Under the pieces are notes generated by a model. That model was not told the origin of the DNA. It did not search any database and worked only from the letters and a program-made list of their open reading frames with translations. Source: Streptomyces sp. NA04227 (lineage in GTDB: Bacteria; Actinomycetota; Actinomycetes; Streptomycetales; Streptomycetaceae). Taken from it: a stretch of 64,000 nt of DNA. Made by a program: the position numbers and the translations under genes. The stretch spans positions 4,577,001-4,641,000 of the forward strand of contig NZ_CP054918.1 in the NCBI RefSeq assembly GCF_013364195.1, written 5' to 3'. This document shows, piece after piece, positions 7,311 to 16,929 of the stretch (its first letter is position 1; each line of letters opens with the position of its first letter).

Positions 7311-7895
7311 TCAAGCCTTGATCGGTGCGGCCGACCTGGCGGCCTGCTCGATCTTCGCGCGGTGGGCCGCACGGGCTTCCTCGTCGATCCGCTGCTCGTG
7401 TTCGGGGCGCACCCCGGTCCGGCCGTCGAGGCCCTCGCGCAGGATGTCGGCGTGCCCGGCATGCCGGTTGCACTCGCCGAGGACATGGGTCATGACGGCG
7501 AACAGGTTCGTGTTCGGACAAGGCTCCCGCCACCACGGCACGTGGCCGGGGGCGTCGAGGGGAAGCTCGTTGATCGTCGCGTCCGAGTGTTCCCACGTAC
7601 GCCGGTAGAACCCGATGATCTGCTCGCGGGTCTCGTCCTCGGCCGCCCACTGATCGCTGCCGTCGGAGTCCTGCCACCGGGGCAGCGGTTCCGGGGAAGG
7701 GCGGTCGAAGACCTCGCCGAAGTACCTGGCCTCGACGGTGGCCACGTGTTTGACCAGGCCGAGGAGGTTGGTCCCGGTCGCTGTCAGAGGCCGACGGACG
7801 TCGTATTCGGACAAGCCGTCGAGTTTCCAGAGCAGCGCCTCGCGGTCCCGCCGCAGTCTCCCGTGCAGGTTGTCCTTCGCGAACTCATCGATCAT
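7311..7895 (-). CDS. DinB-family (DUF664) putative metal-dependent protein
   Basis: A 194-residue DinB/DUF664 helical-bundle protein: LLWKLDGLSEYDVRRPLTATGTNLLGLVKHVATVEARYFGEVF is the family N-terminal half with the first conserved His (LVKH), and LFAVMTHVLGECNRHAGHADILRE supplies the other two His of the metal triad. Members include mycothiol-dependent transferases, which would suit a mycothiol producer, but the substrate here is unknown. The start at ATG 7895 (MIDEFAKDN) was chosen because it matches the usual length; ATG 7913 adds six residues. It is convergent with the ECF41 gene. Confidence 0.82.
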   Translation of the reverse strand: MIDEFAKDNLHGRLRRDREALLWKLDGLSEYDVRRPLTATGTNLLGLVKHVATVEARYFGEVFDRPSPEPLPRWQDSDGSDQWAAEDETREQIIGFYRRTWEHSDATINELPLDAPGHVPWWREPCPNTNLFAVMTHVLGECNRHAGHADILREGLDGRTGVRPEHEQRIDEEARAAHRAKIEQAARSAAPIKA

Positions 7896-8004
7896 GCGGC
7901 ATGAGCCTGCCATGGGCTGCTCGTGGCCTCAAGATCCCCTACGTGGTCCGGCAACGACCGGGCACGTCAGCGTGGTTGTGTCGGATGAGACCGTGCTCGC
8001 CGAG

Positions 8005-9234
8005 CTACTCGGGCGCGTCCGCGCTTCCCGGCCAGGTGAGACGCCTGGCGAAGTGGGTTCCCACTGCCAGGGCCATGAATACCGCGGTGCAGCCGCCGAG
8101 CACCATGACCGCGGAGGGAGAGGTGCGGTCCAGGACCATTCCCCCCAGCAGCGCGCCGATGGAGATCGTGGCCTGGAAGGAAGCCGTGAACAGAACCGAT
8201 GCCGCTTCGGGGGCGGACGGCGCCGCCTTGGAGAACCAGGTCTGCGAGGCGACCGGCACCGCGCCGTAGCCGACGCCCCACACGATCAGGAGGGCAACAG
8301 CACCGGCCTCGTAGCGGCCCACTGTGGGGAGCAGAAGAGTCGCCGCCGCGATGAGCCCGGCCGCGAGTCCGAACACGGTCCGCGGATGCTGTGCCACCCG
8401 AGCACCCCCGAGAAAGTTGCCGAGGAGACCGGCAGCGCCGTAGAGCAACAGGAACGTGGTGATCAGGCCGTCGCCGGCATGGGTGACCTGTTCCAGGAAC
8501 GGCGTCACATAGGTGTACGTCCCGAAGTGGGCGAGCACGATCAGGAACGTCAGCAGGAGCGCGAAGCGGGTGTTGCTACTGCGGAACGTGCCCCTGAGAT
8601 CGCTCAGCCGGGTGGCCTGGACCGGAGGCAGCGGGGGCAGGACCAGGAGCAGCAAGATCAGCACTCCGACCGTCAGCGCACCCATGACCGCGAATGCCGT
8701 ACGCCACCCCGCGAGATCTCCGAGGAGGGTGCCGGCCGGTACCCCGAGGACGGATCCCAACGGGACAGCGGAGAAGATCACGGCGGTCGCCTTGCCGACC
8801 GAGGCCGGCGGCACCAACCGTTCGGCCAGGCCGGCGCCTATCGACCAGAACCCACCGATCGTGATCCCCACCATGACCCTGGAGGCCAGCAGGAGCCAGT
8901 AGTCGGGTGCCGCGGCAGCGACGAAATTCGCCAGGCCCAGCAGGAGCATGAAGACGCACAGCATCAGGCGACGGTCGATACGTGCCGTGGCCACGGTGAC
9001 CAGAGGAGCGGAGACCGCCGCGAGAAGACCCGGCATGGTCATCATCAGCCCGGCCACACCGTCCGAGACGGTGAAACTGGAGCCGATCGAGGTCAGCAGG
9101 CCGATAGGCAGGATCTCAGTGGTGACGATGGCGAAGATTCCCAGCATCACCGAGACCACGGCCAGCCAGCCGATCAGCGGCGATTGGGTCGGCAGAGCTT
9201 CGCGGTCGACCGGGTGGGCAGTGGTGGGGGACAT
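8005..9234 (-). CDS. MFS transporter, DHA1-type drug or sugar efflux pump
   Basis: A 409-residue major-facilitator protein with about 12 hydrophobic segments. It has WLAVVSVMLGIFAIVTTEIL in TM1, the loop TARIDRRLMLCVFMLLLG after TM2-3, and the DHA1 motif-C-like PLGSVLGVPAGTLLGDLAGW in TM5. This fits the NepI/AraJ/Cml-type H+-driven efflux family; the substrate cannot be read from sequence. The ATG at 9234 has ACGGAG upstream. Its long 5' region contains an intrinsic terminator and a promoter-like element that overlaps the rifamycin-associated element of rox, so co-regulation with rifamycin resistance is possible. Confidence 0.85.
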   Translation of the reverse strand: MSPTTAHPVDREALPTQSPLIGWLAVVSVMLGIFAIVTTEILPIGLLTSIGSSFTVSDGVAGLMMTMPGLLAAVSAPLVTVATARIDRRLMLCVFMLLLGLANFVAAAAPDYWLLLASRVMVGITIGGFWSIGAGLAERLVPPASVGKATAVIFSAVPLGSVLGVPAGTLLGDLAGWRTAFAVMGALTVGVLILLLLVLPPLPPVQATRLSDLRGTFRSSNTRFALLLTFLIVLAHFGTYTYVTPFLEQVTHAGDGLITTFLLLYGAAGLLGNFLGGARVAQHPRTVFGLAAGLIAAATLLLPTVGRYEAGAVALLIVWGVGYGAVPVASQTWFSKAAPSAPEAASVLFTASFQATISIGALLGGMVLDRTSPSAVMVLGGCTAVFMALAVGTHFARRLTWPGSADAPE

Positions 9235-9616
9235 GAGCTCCGTCCTGTGCTGAGCAGTGCCTTGGCGAACAGCTCAGCAGGCGGTGTCCCCGGTCGGCTG
9301 GCAGAACTGCGACAGCACCCTCGCGCTCCGCGGTTGGTGTCGCATTCCTGCCAGGGCCAGGGCGCACTTCCCGGTCCGGCAACGGCTTGCGGCCCGGGTA
9401 CCGGAACCCGCGCTCACGCTGCGGCAAGGGCGGCTCCAGGCAGTCCCACAGTCCATGCGACACGATCCACGGCGACATCCCCACACCGCACCGAACGCAC
9501 AACTCCCGTCCCGGACAAGGCAACCGGAAGGACGGTCAAAAGCATTGCAGGGCCGCCGAGTTGGGACCCGGGACGGGAGAAGAGTGGGAGTGAGAGGGAA
9601 GGAGAGCGGGAGAAAA
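9235..9616. other. Long untranslated region between the MFS and rox genes
   Basis: No protein-like frame is seen in 9235-9616. If the minus-strand promoter at 9657-9685 is used, this stretch is the MFS leader. The end near 9600-9620 is purine-rich on the plus strand, giving the T-tract of the adjoining minus-strand terminator. Confidence 0.4.
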
Positions 9617-9648
9617 AACAAAGGCAAGGAGGTCAGCCGCTCCTTGCC
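9612..9648 (-). terminator. Intrinsic terminator read on the minus strand, in front of the MFS gene
   Basis: Read on the minus strand, GGCAAGGAG pairs with CTCCTTGCC across an 8-nt loop (9623-9648) and is followed at once by TTTGTTTTTT. A textbook hairpin plus T-tract is rare in Streptomyces. It faces the MFS gene and starts within a few bases of a predicted transcription start, so it could be an attenuator or could silence a stray promoter. Confidence 0.7.
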
Positions 9649-9656
9649 ACTCTCAA

Positions 9657-9685
9657 CGTATAGCGCACCCGGGGGCTTGTGGCAA
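9657..9685 (-). promoter_or_regulatory. Vegetative-type promoter on the minus strand overlapping the RAE
   Basis: On the minus strand TTGCCA (9685-9680) and TATACG (9662-9657) are separated by exactly 17 nt, close to the housekeeping consensus. The -35 lies inside the rifamycin-associated element. The predicted start near 9650 leads straight into the hairpin terminator at 9648-9623. Confidence 0.5.
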
Positions 9686-9692
9686 GGCCCCC
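9671..9692. promoter_or_regulatory. Rifamycin-associated element (RAE) upstream of rox
   Basis: GGGGCTTGTGGCAAGGCCCC (9672-9691) matches, with one base changed, the near-palindromic RAE described upstream of rifamycin-inactivating genes in actinomycetes (recalled as GGGGCTTGCGGCAAGGCCCC). It lies 60 bp upstream of the rox start. RAE mediates rifamycin-induced expression. Confidence 0.85.
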
Positions 9693-9742
9693 GTTGTGCC
9701 GCAGAATTCCCAGCCGTAACCGGATTCCAGGGCGAAAAGTAG

Positions 9743-11188
<1,446 letters not shown>

Positions 11189-11286
11189 GAGACGGGCGGG
11201 CGGCGACCTCTCCGGTCCGTCCCGCCCGCCCCGTCCGCCTCGTCTGCCCTGTCCGGTCGGCGGTCGCGGTCAGTCGTTTCGCGCGC

Positions 11287-11340
11287 GATCGTCACCCGTG
11301 ATCGGTCACCCGCGATCCGTCACCCGCGATCCATCACTTC
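11287..11340. repeat. 13/14-bp tandem repeat overlapping a stop codon
   Basis: Four units, GATCGTCACCCGT, GATCGGTCACCCGC, GATCCGTCACCCGC and GATCCATCACTTC, run head to tail. The last contains the stop and final codons of the DUF4232 lipoprotein gene. It fills the gap between two convergent genes. Confidence 0.7.
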
Positions 11341-12137
11341 GACATGATGAAGTCGAGGGCCATGCCGGAAGCGGTCGTCCAGTACGTGACGAGCTGGCCG
11401 TCGTCCGCGTACAGCGTGTCGACGGGCATGGGGACATCGACCGGACTGCCCGCCTTGGTACCGGACTTGCTGCCGTGCAGGGTGAGGCTGATGCTCTTTG
11501 CCTCGTACTCGTCCCTGCCGCCGCCGCTCACGAGCAGCGCGGCGTGCGCCTCGTCGCCCGGGGCGAGGGTGACCGGCTCACCCGGGTCCGGGGAACTGTC
11601 CTTGATCACGGGAACCGTGCTCTGGGCATTGGCACCGAGCTGTACGTGCGGGTAGTGGAACAGGTCGCACTTCTTGTCGCCCGCGTTCTGGACGGTGAGG
11701 AGAAGGTGCCTGGCCTCCTTGCTGTCCGCGGGCTCCTTCGTGGCGGAAACCGCCAACTGCTCGGTGGTACAAGGGGCGTTGGCGCCGTTCTCGCTGCCCG
11801 CGCTGTCGCCGCCCTCCCCGTTGCCGCCCTTTCCGGAGCCACCGGTGCTTCCGCTGCCGCTGTCCTTGCCGTCGCTCTCGCCCGAACCACCGCCCGGCTT
11901 CGCGGAATCCGTCCCACCCGGCTTCGCCGAACTCGACGCGGTCGGCCGGTCCGACGGCTTGGAGTCGGCCGTCCCCTCGGTGTCCGACTCGCACGCCGTC
12001 GACGAGAGCAGCGCCGCGATCGCGGTGGCCCCGAGTGCGTAGGACCTCCAACCCCTGCGATTCCCGGGGCTCTTGGAATTCCTGGCGCCCTTCGGGCTCT
12101 CGGGCATTGGGTGGTTCTTGCGGACGGGTGCGTTCAT
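11334..12137 (-). CDS. DUF4232-domain secreted lipoprotein
   Basis: A 267-residue protein. It has a basic N-terminus, then SYALGATAIAALLSSTACES, a signal peptide ending in a lipobox-like STAC, so a lipid-anchored exported protein is likely. Residues about 50-130 are a low-complexity Ser/Gly/Lys/Pro/Asp linker. The C-terminal half (CTTEQLAVSATKEP ... HLLLTVQNAGDKKCDLFHYPHVQLG ... PVTLAPGDEAHAALLVSGG) matches the DUF4232 pattern of unknown role, with two Cys that probably form a disulphide. The ATG at 12137 has a G-rich Shine-Dalgarno. It ends inside a tandem repeat and is convergent with rox. Confidence 0.8.
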   Translation of the reverse strand: MNAPVRKNHPMPESPKGARNSKSPGNRRGWRSYALGATAIAALLSSTACESDTEGTADSKPSDRPTASSSAKPGGTDSAKPGGGSGESDGKDSGSGSTGGSGKGGNGEGGDSAGSENGANAPCTTEQLAVSATKEPADSKEARHLLLTVQNAGDKKCDLFHYPHVQLGANAQSTVPVIKDSSPDPGEPVTLAPGDEAHAALLVSGGGRDEYEAKSISLTLHGSKSGTKAGSPVDVPMPVDTLYADDGQLVTYWTTASGMALDFIMSK

Positions 12138-12634
<497 letters not shown>

Positions 12635-12763
12635 ATGCTGAGGGCCATCGCGGATGTCTTCCGCGCCATCGGAGGCGCCGTCGCCACCGTCGTGACGCTG
12701 CCCTTCCGACTGATCGCCCGCCTGTTCGGCGGCGTTTCGGACACGGTGCACGGGCGCCACTGA
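12635..12763 (+). CDS. LPFR-motif small protein
   Basis: A 42-residue protein, MLRAIADVFRAIGGAVATVV then TLPFRLIARLFGGVSDTVHGRH. The conserved LPFR in the middle defines the small LPFR-motif family common in Streptomyces. It looks like an amphipathic helix, a short hydrophobic stretch, and a second basic amphipathic helix, so membrane association is plausible; function is unknown. GGAGG at 12624-12628 gives 6-nt spacing to ATG 12635 and only 3 nt to ATG 12632, so the second Met was chosen. A strong hairpin terminator follows. Confidence 0.75.
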   Translation: MLRAIADVFRAIGGAVATVVTLPFRLIARLFGGVSDTVHGRH

Positions 12764-12809
12764 GCAGCGCCCCGCCGCCGTCGGCCGCGCCTGCCGCGGC
12801 CACCCTGCC

Positions 12810-12844
12810 GTGCCCGCACCCGAACCCCCGTCGGGTGCGGGCAC
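12810..12844 (+). terminator. 14-bp perfect hairpin terminator after the LPFR gene
   Basis: GTGCCCGCACCCGA (12810-12823) pairs perfectly with 12831-12844 across a 7-nt loop, followed by TTGTCGTCGT. It lies 47 bp after the LPFR stop and before the HAD gene. Confidence 0.75.
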
Positions 12845-12892
12845 TTGTCGTCGTCCGCTCCCGGTGCCCGGCCGCCGTGCTATCCAAGGCCG

Positions 12893-13525
12893 GTGACGAC
12901 TTCCAAGCCGCCCCGGATGCCCTTCGACGCCGTGCTGTGCGACCTCGACAATGTGATCCGCTTCTACGACCTGACCGAGCTGGCAGCCCTGGAGCGCGGC
13001 GCGGGACTGGCGGAGGGGACAACCGCGGAGGTGGCGTACACGCCGGAGATCGATCTGCCCTTTCTCCTCGGCGCGATCACCAAGCAGCAGTGGGTGGAAG
13101 CGATCGTGGAGGGCCTCGCGGACCGGGTGCCGAAGGCTCGGGCACATGAGCTGGCGACAGCGCTCGCCCAGGCGCCGTTCCGGGCCGACGAGGTCGTGGT
13201 CGCCATGCTCCGTCAGGTGCGGACGCGCGTGCCCTTGGTACTGGTCACCAATGCGACCGTGGAGCTTGAGGACGACCTGGTGTCGCTGGGGCTGACGGAT
13301 CTCGCGGACCATGTCGTCAGCAGCGCCCGGGTGGGGGTGGCCAAGCCGGACGGGAAGATCTACGAGATCGCTGCCCAGAGGGCGGAGGTTGCCGTGGACC
13401 GTTGCCTCTTCGTGGACGACCGACTGGAGAACGTCGAAGCCGCGGTCGCGCTCGGGATGAGCGGTCTGCACTATCGCGAACCCGCGGACCTCCGCGAGCG
13501 ACTCGGCCTCACGTCGGTCGGATGA
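12893..13525 (+). CDS. HAD-superfamily hydrolase
   Basis: A 210-residue haloacid-dehalogenase-like phosphatase. Motif I is DAVLCDLDNVI (nucleophile Asp plus DxD-type second Asp), motif II is PLVLVTNAT, motif III the Lys in SARVGVAKPDGKIYEIAA, motif IV RCLFVDDRLENVEAAVALGM. The cap is a small helical insertion between motifs I and II. It should dephosphorylate a small metabolite in the cytoplasm; the substrate is unknown. The GTG at 12893 gives the best N-terminus; the ribosome site AAGG is weak and close. Confidence 0.82.
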   Translation: MTTSKPPRMPFDAVLCDLDNVIRFYDLTELAALERGAGLAEGTTAEVAYTPEIDLPFLLGAITKQQWVEAIVEGLADRVPKARAHELATALAQAPFRADEVVVAMLRQVRTRVPLVLVTNATVELEDDLVSLGLTDLADHVVSSARVGVAKPDGKIYEIAAQRAEVAVDRCLFVDDRLENVEAAVALGMSGLHYREPADLRERLGLTSVG

Positions 13526-13578
13526 ACAACGGCGGCGCCGGCCGTGCCCCGCTCCCCGCCCTCCGAGTGAACCCGCAC

Positions 13579-13606
13579 ACTATTGCAAGCGTCTGCTTGC
13601 AATAGT
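13579..13606. promoter_or_regulatory. Perfect 28-bp palindromic operator upstream of the XRE gene
   Basis: ACTATTGCAAGC (13579-13590), a GTCT spacer, and GCTTGCAATAGT (13595-13606) form a perfect 12-bp-arm inverted repeat, ending 26 bp before the XRE start codon. Its AT-rich arms stand out from the local sequence. It probably overlaps the promoter, so autoregulation by the XRE protein is likely. Confidence 0.7.
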
Positions 13607-13632
13607 TAGCGCGAGGGGTGCACTCTGTTCGC

Positions 13633-14169
13633 ATGGCCTCACTCAACGTCGGCGGTCTCGGCGAGTACCTGCGGGAGCAGCGGCGCAGTGCGCAGTTGTC
13701 GTTGCGGCAGCTCGCGGAGGCGGCCGGGGTGTCGAATCCGTATCTGAGCCAGATCGAGCGCGGGCTGCGCAAGCCGAGCGCGGAGGTGTTGCAGCAGGTC
13801 GCCAAGGCGCTGCGGATCTCCGCCGAGACGCTGTACGTGCGCGCCGGGATCCTCGACGAGAAGGAGCGGGTCGAGCTGGAGACGCGTGCCGTCATCCTCG
13901 CCGACCCGTCCCTGAACGAGCGGCAGAAGCAGGTACTGCTCCAGATCTACGAGTCCTTCCGCAAGGAAAACGCGGTGGAATCCGAAAATCTCGGCGGTAC
14001 CGGCCGTTCCGAGGGCCTCGGAAACCCGGACGACATGGACAATCCCGAGGGTGCGGATAGTCCGGATAGCGCGGGCGGTTCAGACGGTGCGGATAGTGCG
14101 GACAGTACGGACAAACCCGCCGCCCCGGCCGACGGGCACCCGCCCGCCGGAGCCCCCGACAGCAAGTGA
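13633..14169 (+). CDS. XRE-family helix-turn-helix regulator with disordered acidic tail
   Basis: A 178-residue regulator. The first 70 residues are a Cro/C1 domain: LGEYLREQRRSAQLSLRQLA, AAGVSNPYLSQIERGLRKPS, VLQQVAKALRISAETLYVRAG. Residues 75-120 form a helical region (NERQKQVLLQIYESFRKEN). The rest is a low-complexity Gly/Asp/Ser/Ala tail with an SPDSAGGSDGADSADS pattern. It is followed 44 bp later by the Lys/Ala-rich protein gene in the same direction, and this regulator plus HBHA-like gene pairing recurs in Streptomyces, so it probably controls itself and that gene. The 28-bp palindrome upstream is the candidate operator. Confidence 0.88.
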   Translation: MASLNVGGLGEYLREQRRSAQLSLRQLAEAAGVSNPYLSQIERGLRKPSAEVLQQVAKALRISAETLYVRAGILDEKERVELETRAVILADPSLNERQKQVLLQIYESFRKENAVESENLGGTGRSEGLGNPDDMDNPEGADSPDSAGGSDGADSADSTDKPAAPADGHPPAGAPDSK

Positions 14170-14213
14170 TGCCACACCCACCGACAGCTGAAGTGAACAA
14201 GGAGGACACAGAC

Positions 14214-14978
14214 ATGGCGATCGCCGACGACCTGCGCAGGACCCTGACCGACCCGAAGCCGCTGTACTTCGTGGCGGGTTCCGCCGACCTTGCCCTCCAG
14301 CGGGCGCGCAAGGTGCCCGGTCTCATCGACCAGATCGTGGCCGAGGCGCCCTCGCGTATCGAGTCGGTGCGTACCACCGACCCGAAGGCCGTGCAGGAGA
14401 AGGCCGCGAGCCGGGCCAAGGAGGCGCAGGACACCCTCCAGACCAAGGTGACCGAGCTGCTCGGCGCCCTCGACTCCGACGTCAAGAAGCTGGGCGAGAC
14501 GGCTCAGGGTGCCGCGCTGCGCGGTGTGGGTGTCGCCTTCGAGTACGCGGTCAAGGCGCGCGAGGCCTACGAGAAGGTCGCCGAGCACGGCGAGCAGACC
14601 GTCCGTACCTGGCGCGGTGACGCCGCCGAGGACCTCACCGAGATCGCGGTCGTGGTCGAGCCGGAGCCCGTCGTGGTCGAGGACGAGAAGCCCGCCGCCA
14701 AGTCCACCGCCAAGACCGGGCCCAAGCCCGCCAAGGCCTCCGGTACGGCCAAGCCCGCCGCGACGGCCCCGGCCAAGAAGACCGTCACGCGCAAGGCCAC
14801 TCCGGCGCCCCGCAAGGCGGCCACGTCGAAGACCGCGGCCGGGAACACCACCGCCAGGAACTCCGCGTCCTCCGCCACGTCCCCGAAGAACGGGAGCCCC
14901 GCGAAGAACGGGGCCAAGAGCCCGGCCGCGGGGGAGACGAAGGGCGGGACCAAGAAGTCCTCGCCGTCCGGCGAGTGA
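14214..14978 (+). CDS. HBHA/histone H1-like Lys-Ala-rich protein
   Basis: A 254-residue protein in two parts. Residues 1-155 are helical and coiled-coil-like (DDLRRTLTDPKPLYFVAGSADLALQ, LQTKVTELLGALDSDVKKLGE, EYAVKAREAYEKVAEHGEQT). Residues 160-254 are a Lys/Ala/Pro/Thr-rich basic tail (AKPAATAPAKKTVTRKATPAP), as in mycobacterial heparin-binding haemagglutinin and bacterial H1-like proteins. It has no signal peptide; DNA binding or surface adhesion are both possible. AAGGAGG lies 8 nt before the ATG, a strong ribosome site. It is probably co-transcribed with the upstream XRE gene. Confidence 0.8.
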   Translation: MAIADDLRRTLTDPKPLYFVAGSADLALQRARKVPGLIDQIVAEAPSRIESVRTTDPKAVQEKAASRAKEAQDTLQTKVTELLGALDSDVKKLGETAQGAALRGVGVAFEYAVKAREAYEKVAEHGEQTVRTWRGDAAEDLTEIAVVVEPEPVVVEDEKPAAKSTAKTGPKPAKASGTAKPAATAPAKKTVTRKATPAPRKAATSKTAAGNTTARNSASSATSPKNGSPAKNGAKSPAAGETKGGTKKSSPSGE

Positions 14979-15069
14979 GGCCTTCGGTACGGGCCGGGCA
15001 CTTGTCGGGTGTCCGGTCCGTTTGACCGGGTAACCGGTACCGTGGCCGCACATGTAGGAACCGAGTCTG

Positions 15070-15420
15070 GTGGTGGACGTTGTGCTGATGCAGGGGTTCG
15101 CGGGATTCATGTGGCTGTTGAGCACGGCCCTGATCCTGTTCAGCGGCTTCGCGCTGGTCGACGCCGCCATCCGTCGTGAGGACGCCTATCGCGCGGCCGA
15201 CAAGCAGACCAAGCCGTTCTGGCTGATCGTCCTCGGGCTCGCGTTCGTGGTGAACTGGATCTTCGGCATCCTGTCGTTCCTGCCGATCATCGGTCTCATC
15301 GCCACCATCGTCTACATCGTCGACGTCCGGCCCGCGGTCCGCGCCGTGTCCGGCGGTGGCGGCCGCCGCCGAGGCTCCAGCAGCGACGGACCGTACGGGC
15401 CGTACAACGGCGGGCGCTGA
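15070..15420 (+). CDS. DUF2516 family membrane protein
   Basis: A 116-residue membrane protein. Three hydrophobic segments are visible: GFMWLLSTALILFSGFALVD, PFWLIVLGLAFVVNWIFGI and LPIIGLIATIVYIVDV. The C-terminal tail GGGGRRRGSSSDGPYGPYNGGR is Gly/Arg-rich and cytoplasmic. This is the DUF2516 family, actinobacterial and of unknown function. The first possible start is GTG 15070; GTG 15073 and ATG 15088 are alternatives, and no ribosome site decides among them. It is followed immediately by a 23-bp tandem repeat array. Confidence 0.8.
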   Translation: MVDVVLMQGFAGFMWLLSTALILFSGFALVDAAIRREDAYRAADKQTKPFWLIVLGLAFVVNWIFGILSFLPIIGLIATIVYIVDVRPAVRAVSGGGGRRRGSSSDGPYGPYNGGR

Positions 15421-15425
15421 ACCCG

Positions 15426-15608
15426 TAGCGCGGGAGCACGCCGAGCCGTACTGCGGGAGGTGCTGGGCTCGTACTGCGGGAGGCGCTGGGCTCGTACTGC
15501 GGGAGGCGCCGAGGCGTACCTGCCACCGGCTTCAGGCCGTACCTGCCACCGGCTTCAGGTCGCACGCGCCACCGGCTTCAGGTCGCACGCGCCACCGGCC
15601 TCAGTTGG
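15426..15608. repeat. 23-bp tandem repeat array filling a convergent intergenic gap
   Basis: Eight units with 23-bp period (one is 22) run without spacers: a degenerate unit at 15426, TACTGCGGGAGG-type units at 15449, 15472 and 15495, then TACCTGCCACCGG or CACGCGCCACCGG-type units at 15517, 15540, 15563 and 15586. The last unit runs into the final codons and stop of the phosphatase gene. Confidence 0.85.
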
Positions 15609-16929
15609 CCGGTGCGCCCTGCTGCTCGGTCCTCGTCCGTTCCGGGCTCACGGCGTTCCCCTGCGGGCGGGAGAGCAGGACCACCGCCACGTCGTCGGTG
15701 AGGTCGCCGCCGTTGAGGTCGCGGACCTCGTTCACCGTTGATTCGAGCAGTTCGTCGCCGCTCAGGCCCGCGGAGAGGCGTCGGTCGACCAGCGCGACCA
15801 TGCCGTCCTGGCCGAGTCGTTGGCGGCCCTGGCCGATGCGGCCCTCGATCAGACCGTCCGTGTACAGCATCAGGTTCCACTCGGCGCCGAGTTCCACCTG
15901 CCGCCGCGACCAGCGGGCCTGCGGCAGCAGTCCGAGGGCCGGGCCGCCGTTGTCGTACGGGAGCAGGGTGGCCGGGCGGCCGGGGCGGGAGAGCAGGGGG
16001 GCCGGGTGACCCGCCAGGCAGAGGCCCGCGCGGCGGCCGTCGGGGGCGATGTCGATGGTGCACAGCGTCGCGAAGATCTCGTCGTCCGCGCGCTCGTGCT
16101 CCAGGACCTCCTGGAGCGTGGACAGCAGGGTGTCGCCGCACAGGCCCGCCAGCGTCAGCGCCCGCCAGGCGATGCGCAGCTCCACGCCGAGCGCCGCCTC
16201 GTCGGGGCCGTGCCCGCACACGTCGCCGATCATCGCGTGCACCGTGCCGTCCGGGGTGCGCACCACGTCGTAGAAGTCGCCGCCGAGCAGGGCGCGGGAG
16301 CGGCCGGGGCGGTAGTGCGCGGTGAAGCGCAGGGCGGAGCCGTCGAGCAGCGGGGTCGGCAGCAGGCCGCGCTCCAGGCGGGCGTTCTCCTCGGCGCGCA
16401 GCCGGGACTCGGTGAGCTGGCGCTGTGCCATGTCCGCGCGCTTGCGCTCCACGGCGTACCGGACCGCCCGGCTCAGCAGCCGCTCGTCCAGCTCTTCCCG
16501 TACGAGATAGTCCTGGGCCCCGACCCGTACCGCTTCCGCTCCGCGCTCGGCGTCGCCGGAGGAAGTGAGGGCGAGGACCGCGTGCAGGGGTGCCAGCCGG
16601 AGCACGTGCTTGAGCGTCACCAGCTCCCCGGCGGCCTCTGCCTCGGCCTGCTGGCCCGCGGGGACCGGCAGGGCCAGGTCGAGCAGGATGCAGTCCACGT
16701 CGTCGGTCAGCAGCCGCTCGGCCTCGGTGAGGTTGCGGGCGGTACGGACCCGGACGGGGCGTCCGTCGGCGTCCGTGGGCTCGGGAACGCTCAGCGGACC
16801 GGCCGGGTCGGCGTCGATCAGCAGCAGCGTGAGCGTGCCGGACGGGGCGGTCGGGGGTGCGGGCACGGAGGACGCCGAACCGCCTTCCGCGGCCGGGACC
16901 TGCCTCTGCCGCGGTACGGGTACGGGCAT
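15601..16929 (-). CDS. SpoIIE-type PP2C phosphatase with N-terminal receiver domain
   Basis: A 442-residue signalling phosphatase. Residues about 35-150 form a response-regulator receiver: LTLLLIDADP, DCILLDLALPVP with the phospho-acceptor Asp, AVLALTSSGD, and AQDYLVREELDE in place of the usual KP strand. After a helical linker (AEENARLERGLLPTPLLDG), residues about 200-430 are a PPM/SpoIIE domain with LLGGDFYDVV, MIGDVCGHGPDEAALG, FATLCTIDI, LMLYTDGLIEGR and GGDLTDDVAVVLLS, carrying the metal-binding Asp residues. It probably dephosphorylates an anti-anti-sigma protein, as RsbU does. The ATG at 16929 has GGAAGGA upstream. It ends in the 23-bp repeat array. Confidence 0.9.
   Translation of the reverse strand: MPVPVPRQRQVPAAEGGSASSVPAPPTAPSGTLTLLLIDADPAGPLSVPEPTDADGRPVRVRTARNLTEAERLLTDDVDCILLDLALPVPAGQQAEAEAAGELVTLKHVLRLAPLHAVLALTSSGDAERGAEAVRVGAQDYLVREELDERLLSRAVRYAVERKRADMAQRQLTESRLRAEENARLERGLLPTPLLDGSALRFTAHYRPGRSRALLGGDFYDVVRTPDGTVHAMIGDVCGHGPDEAALGVELRIAWRALTLAGLCGDTLLSTLQEVLEHERADDEIFATLCTIDIAPDGRRAGLCLAGHPAPLLSRPGRPATLLPYDNGGPALGLLPQARWSRRQVELGAEWNLMLYTDGLIEGRIGQGRQRLGQDGMVALVDRRLSAGLSGDELLESTVNEVRDLNGGDLTDDVAVVLLSRPQGNAVSPERTRTEQQGAPAN

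Noticed and set aside
15426..15608. CRISPR array
   Set aside because: Units are directly adjacent with no unique spacers and no cas genes are present; it is a simple tandem array.
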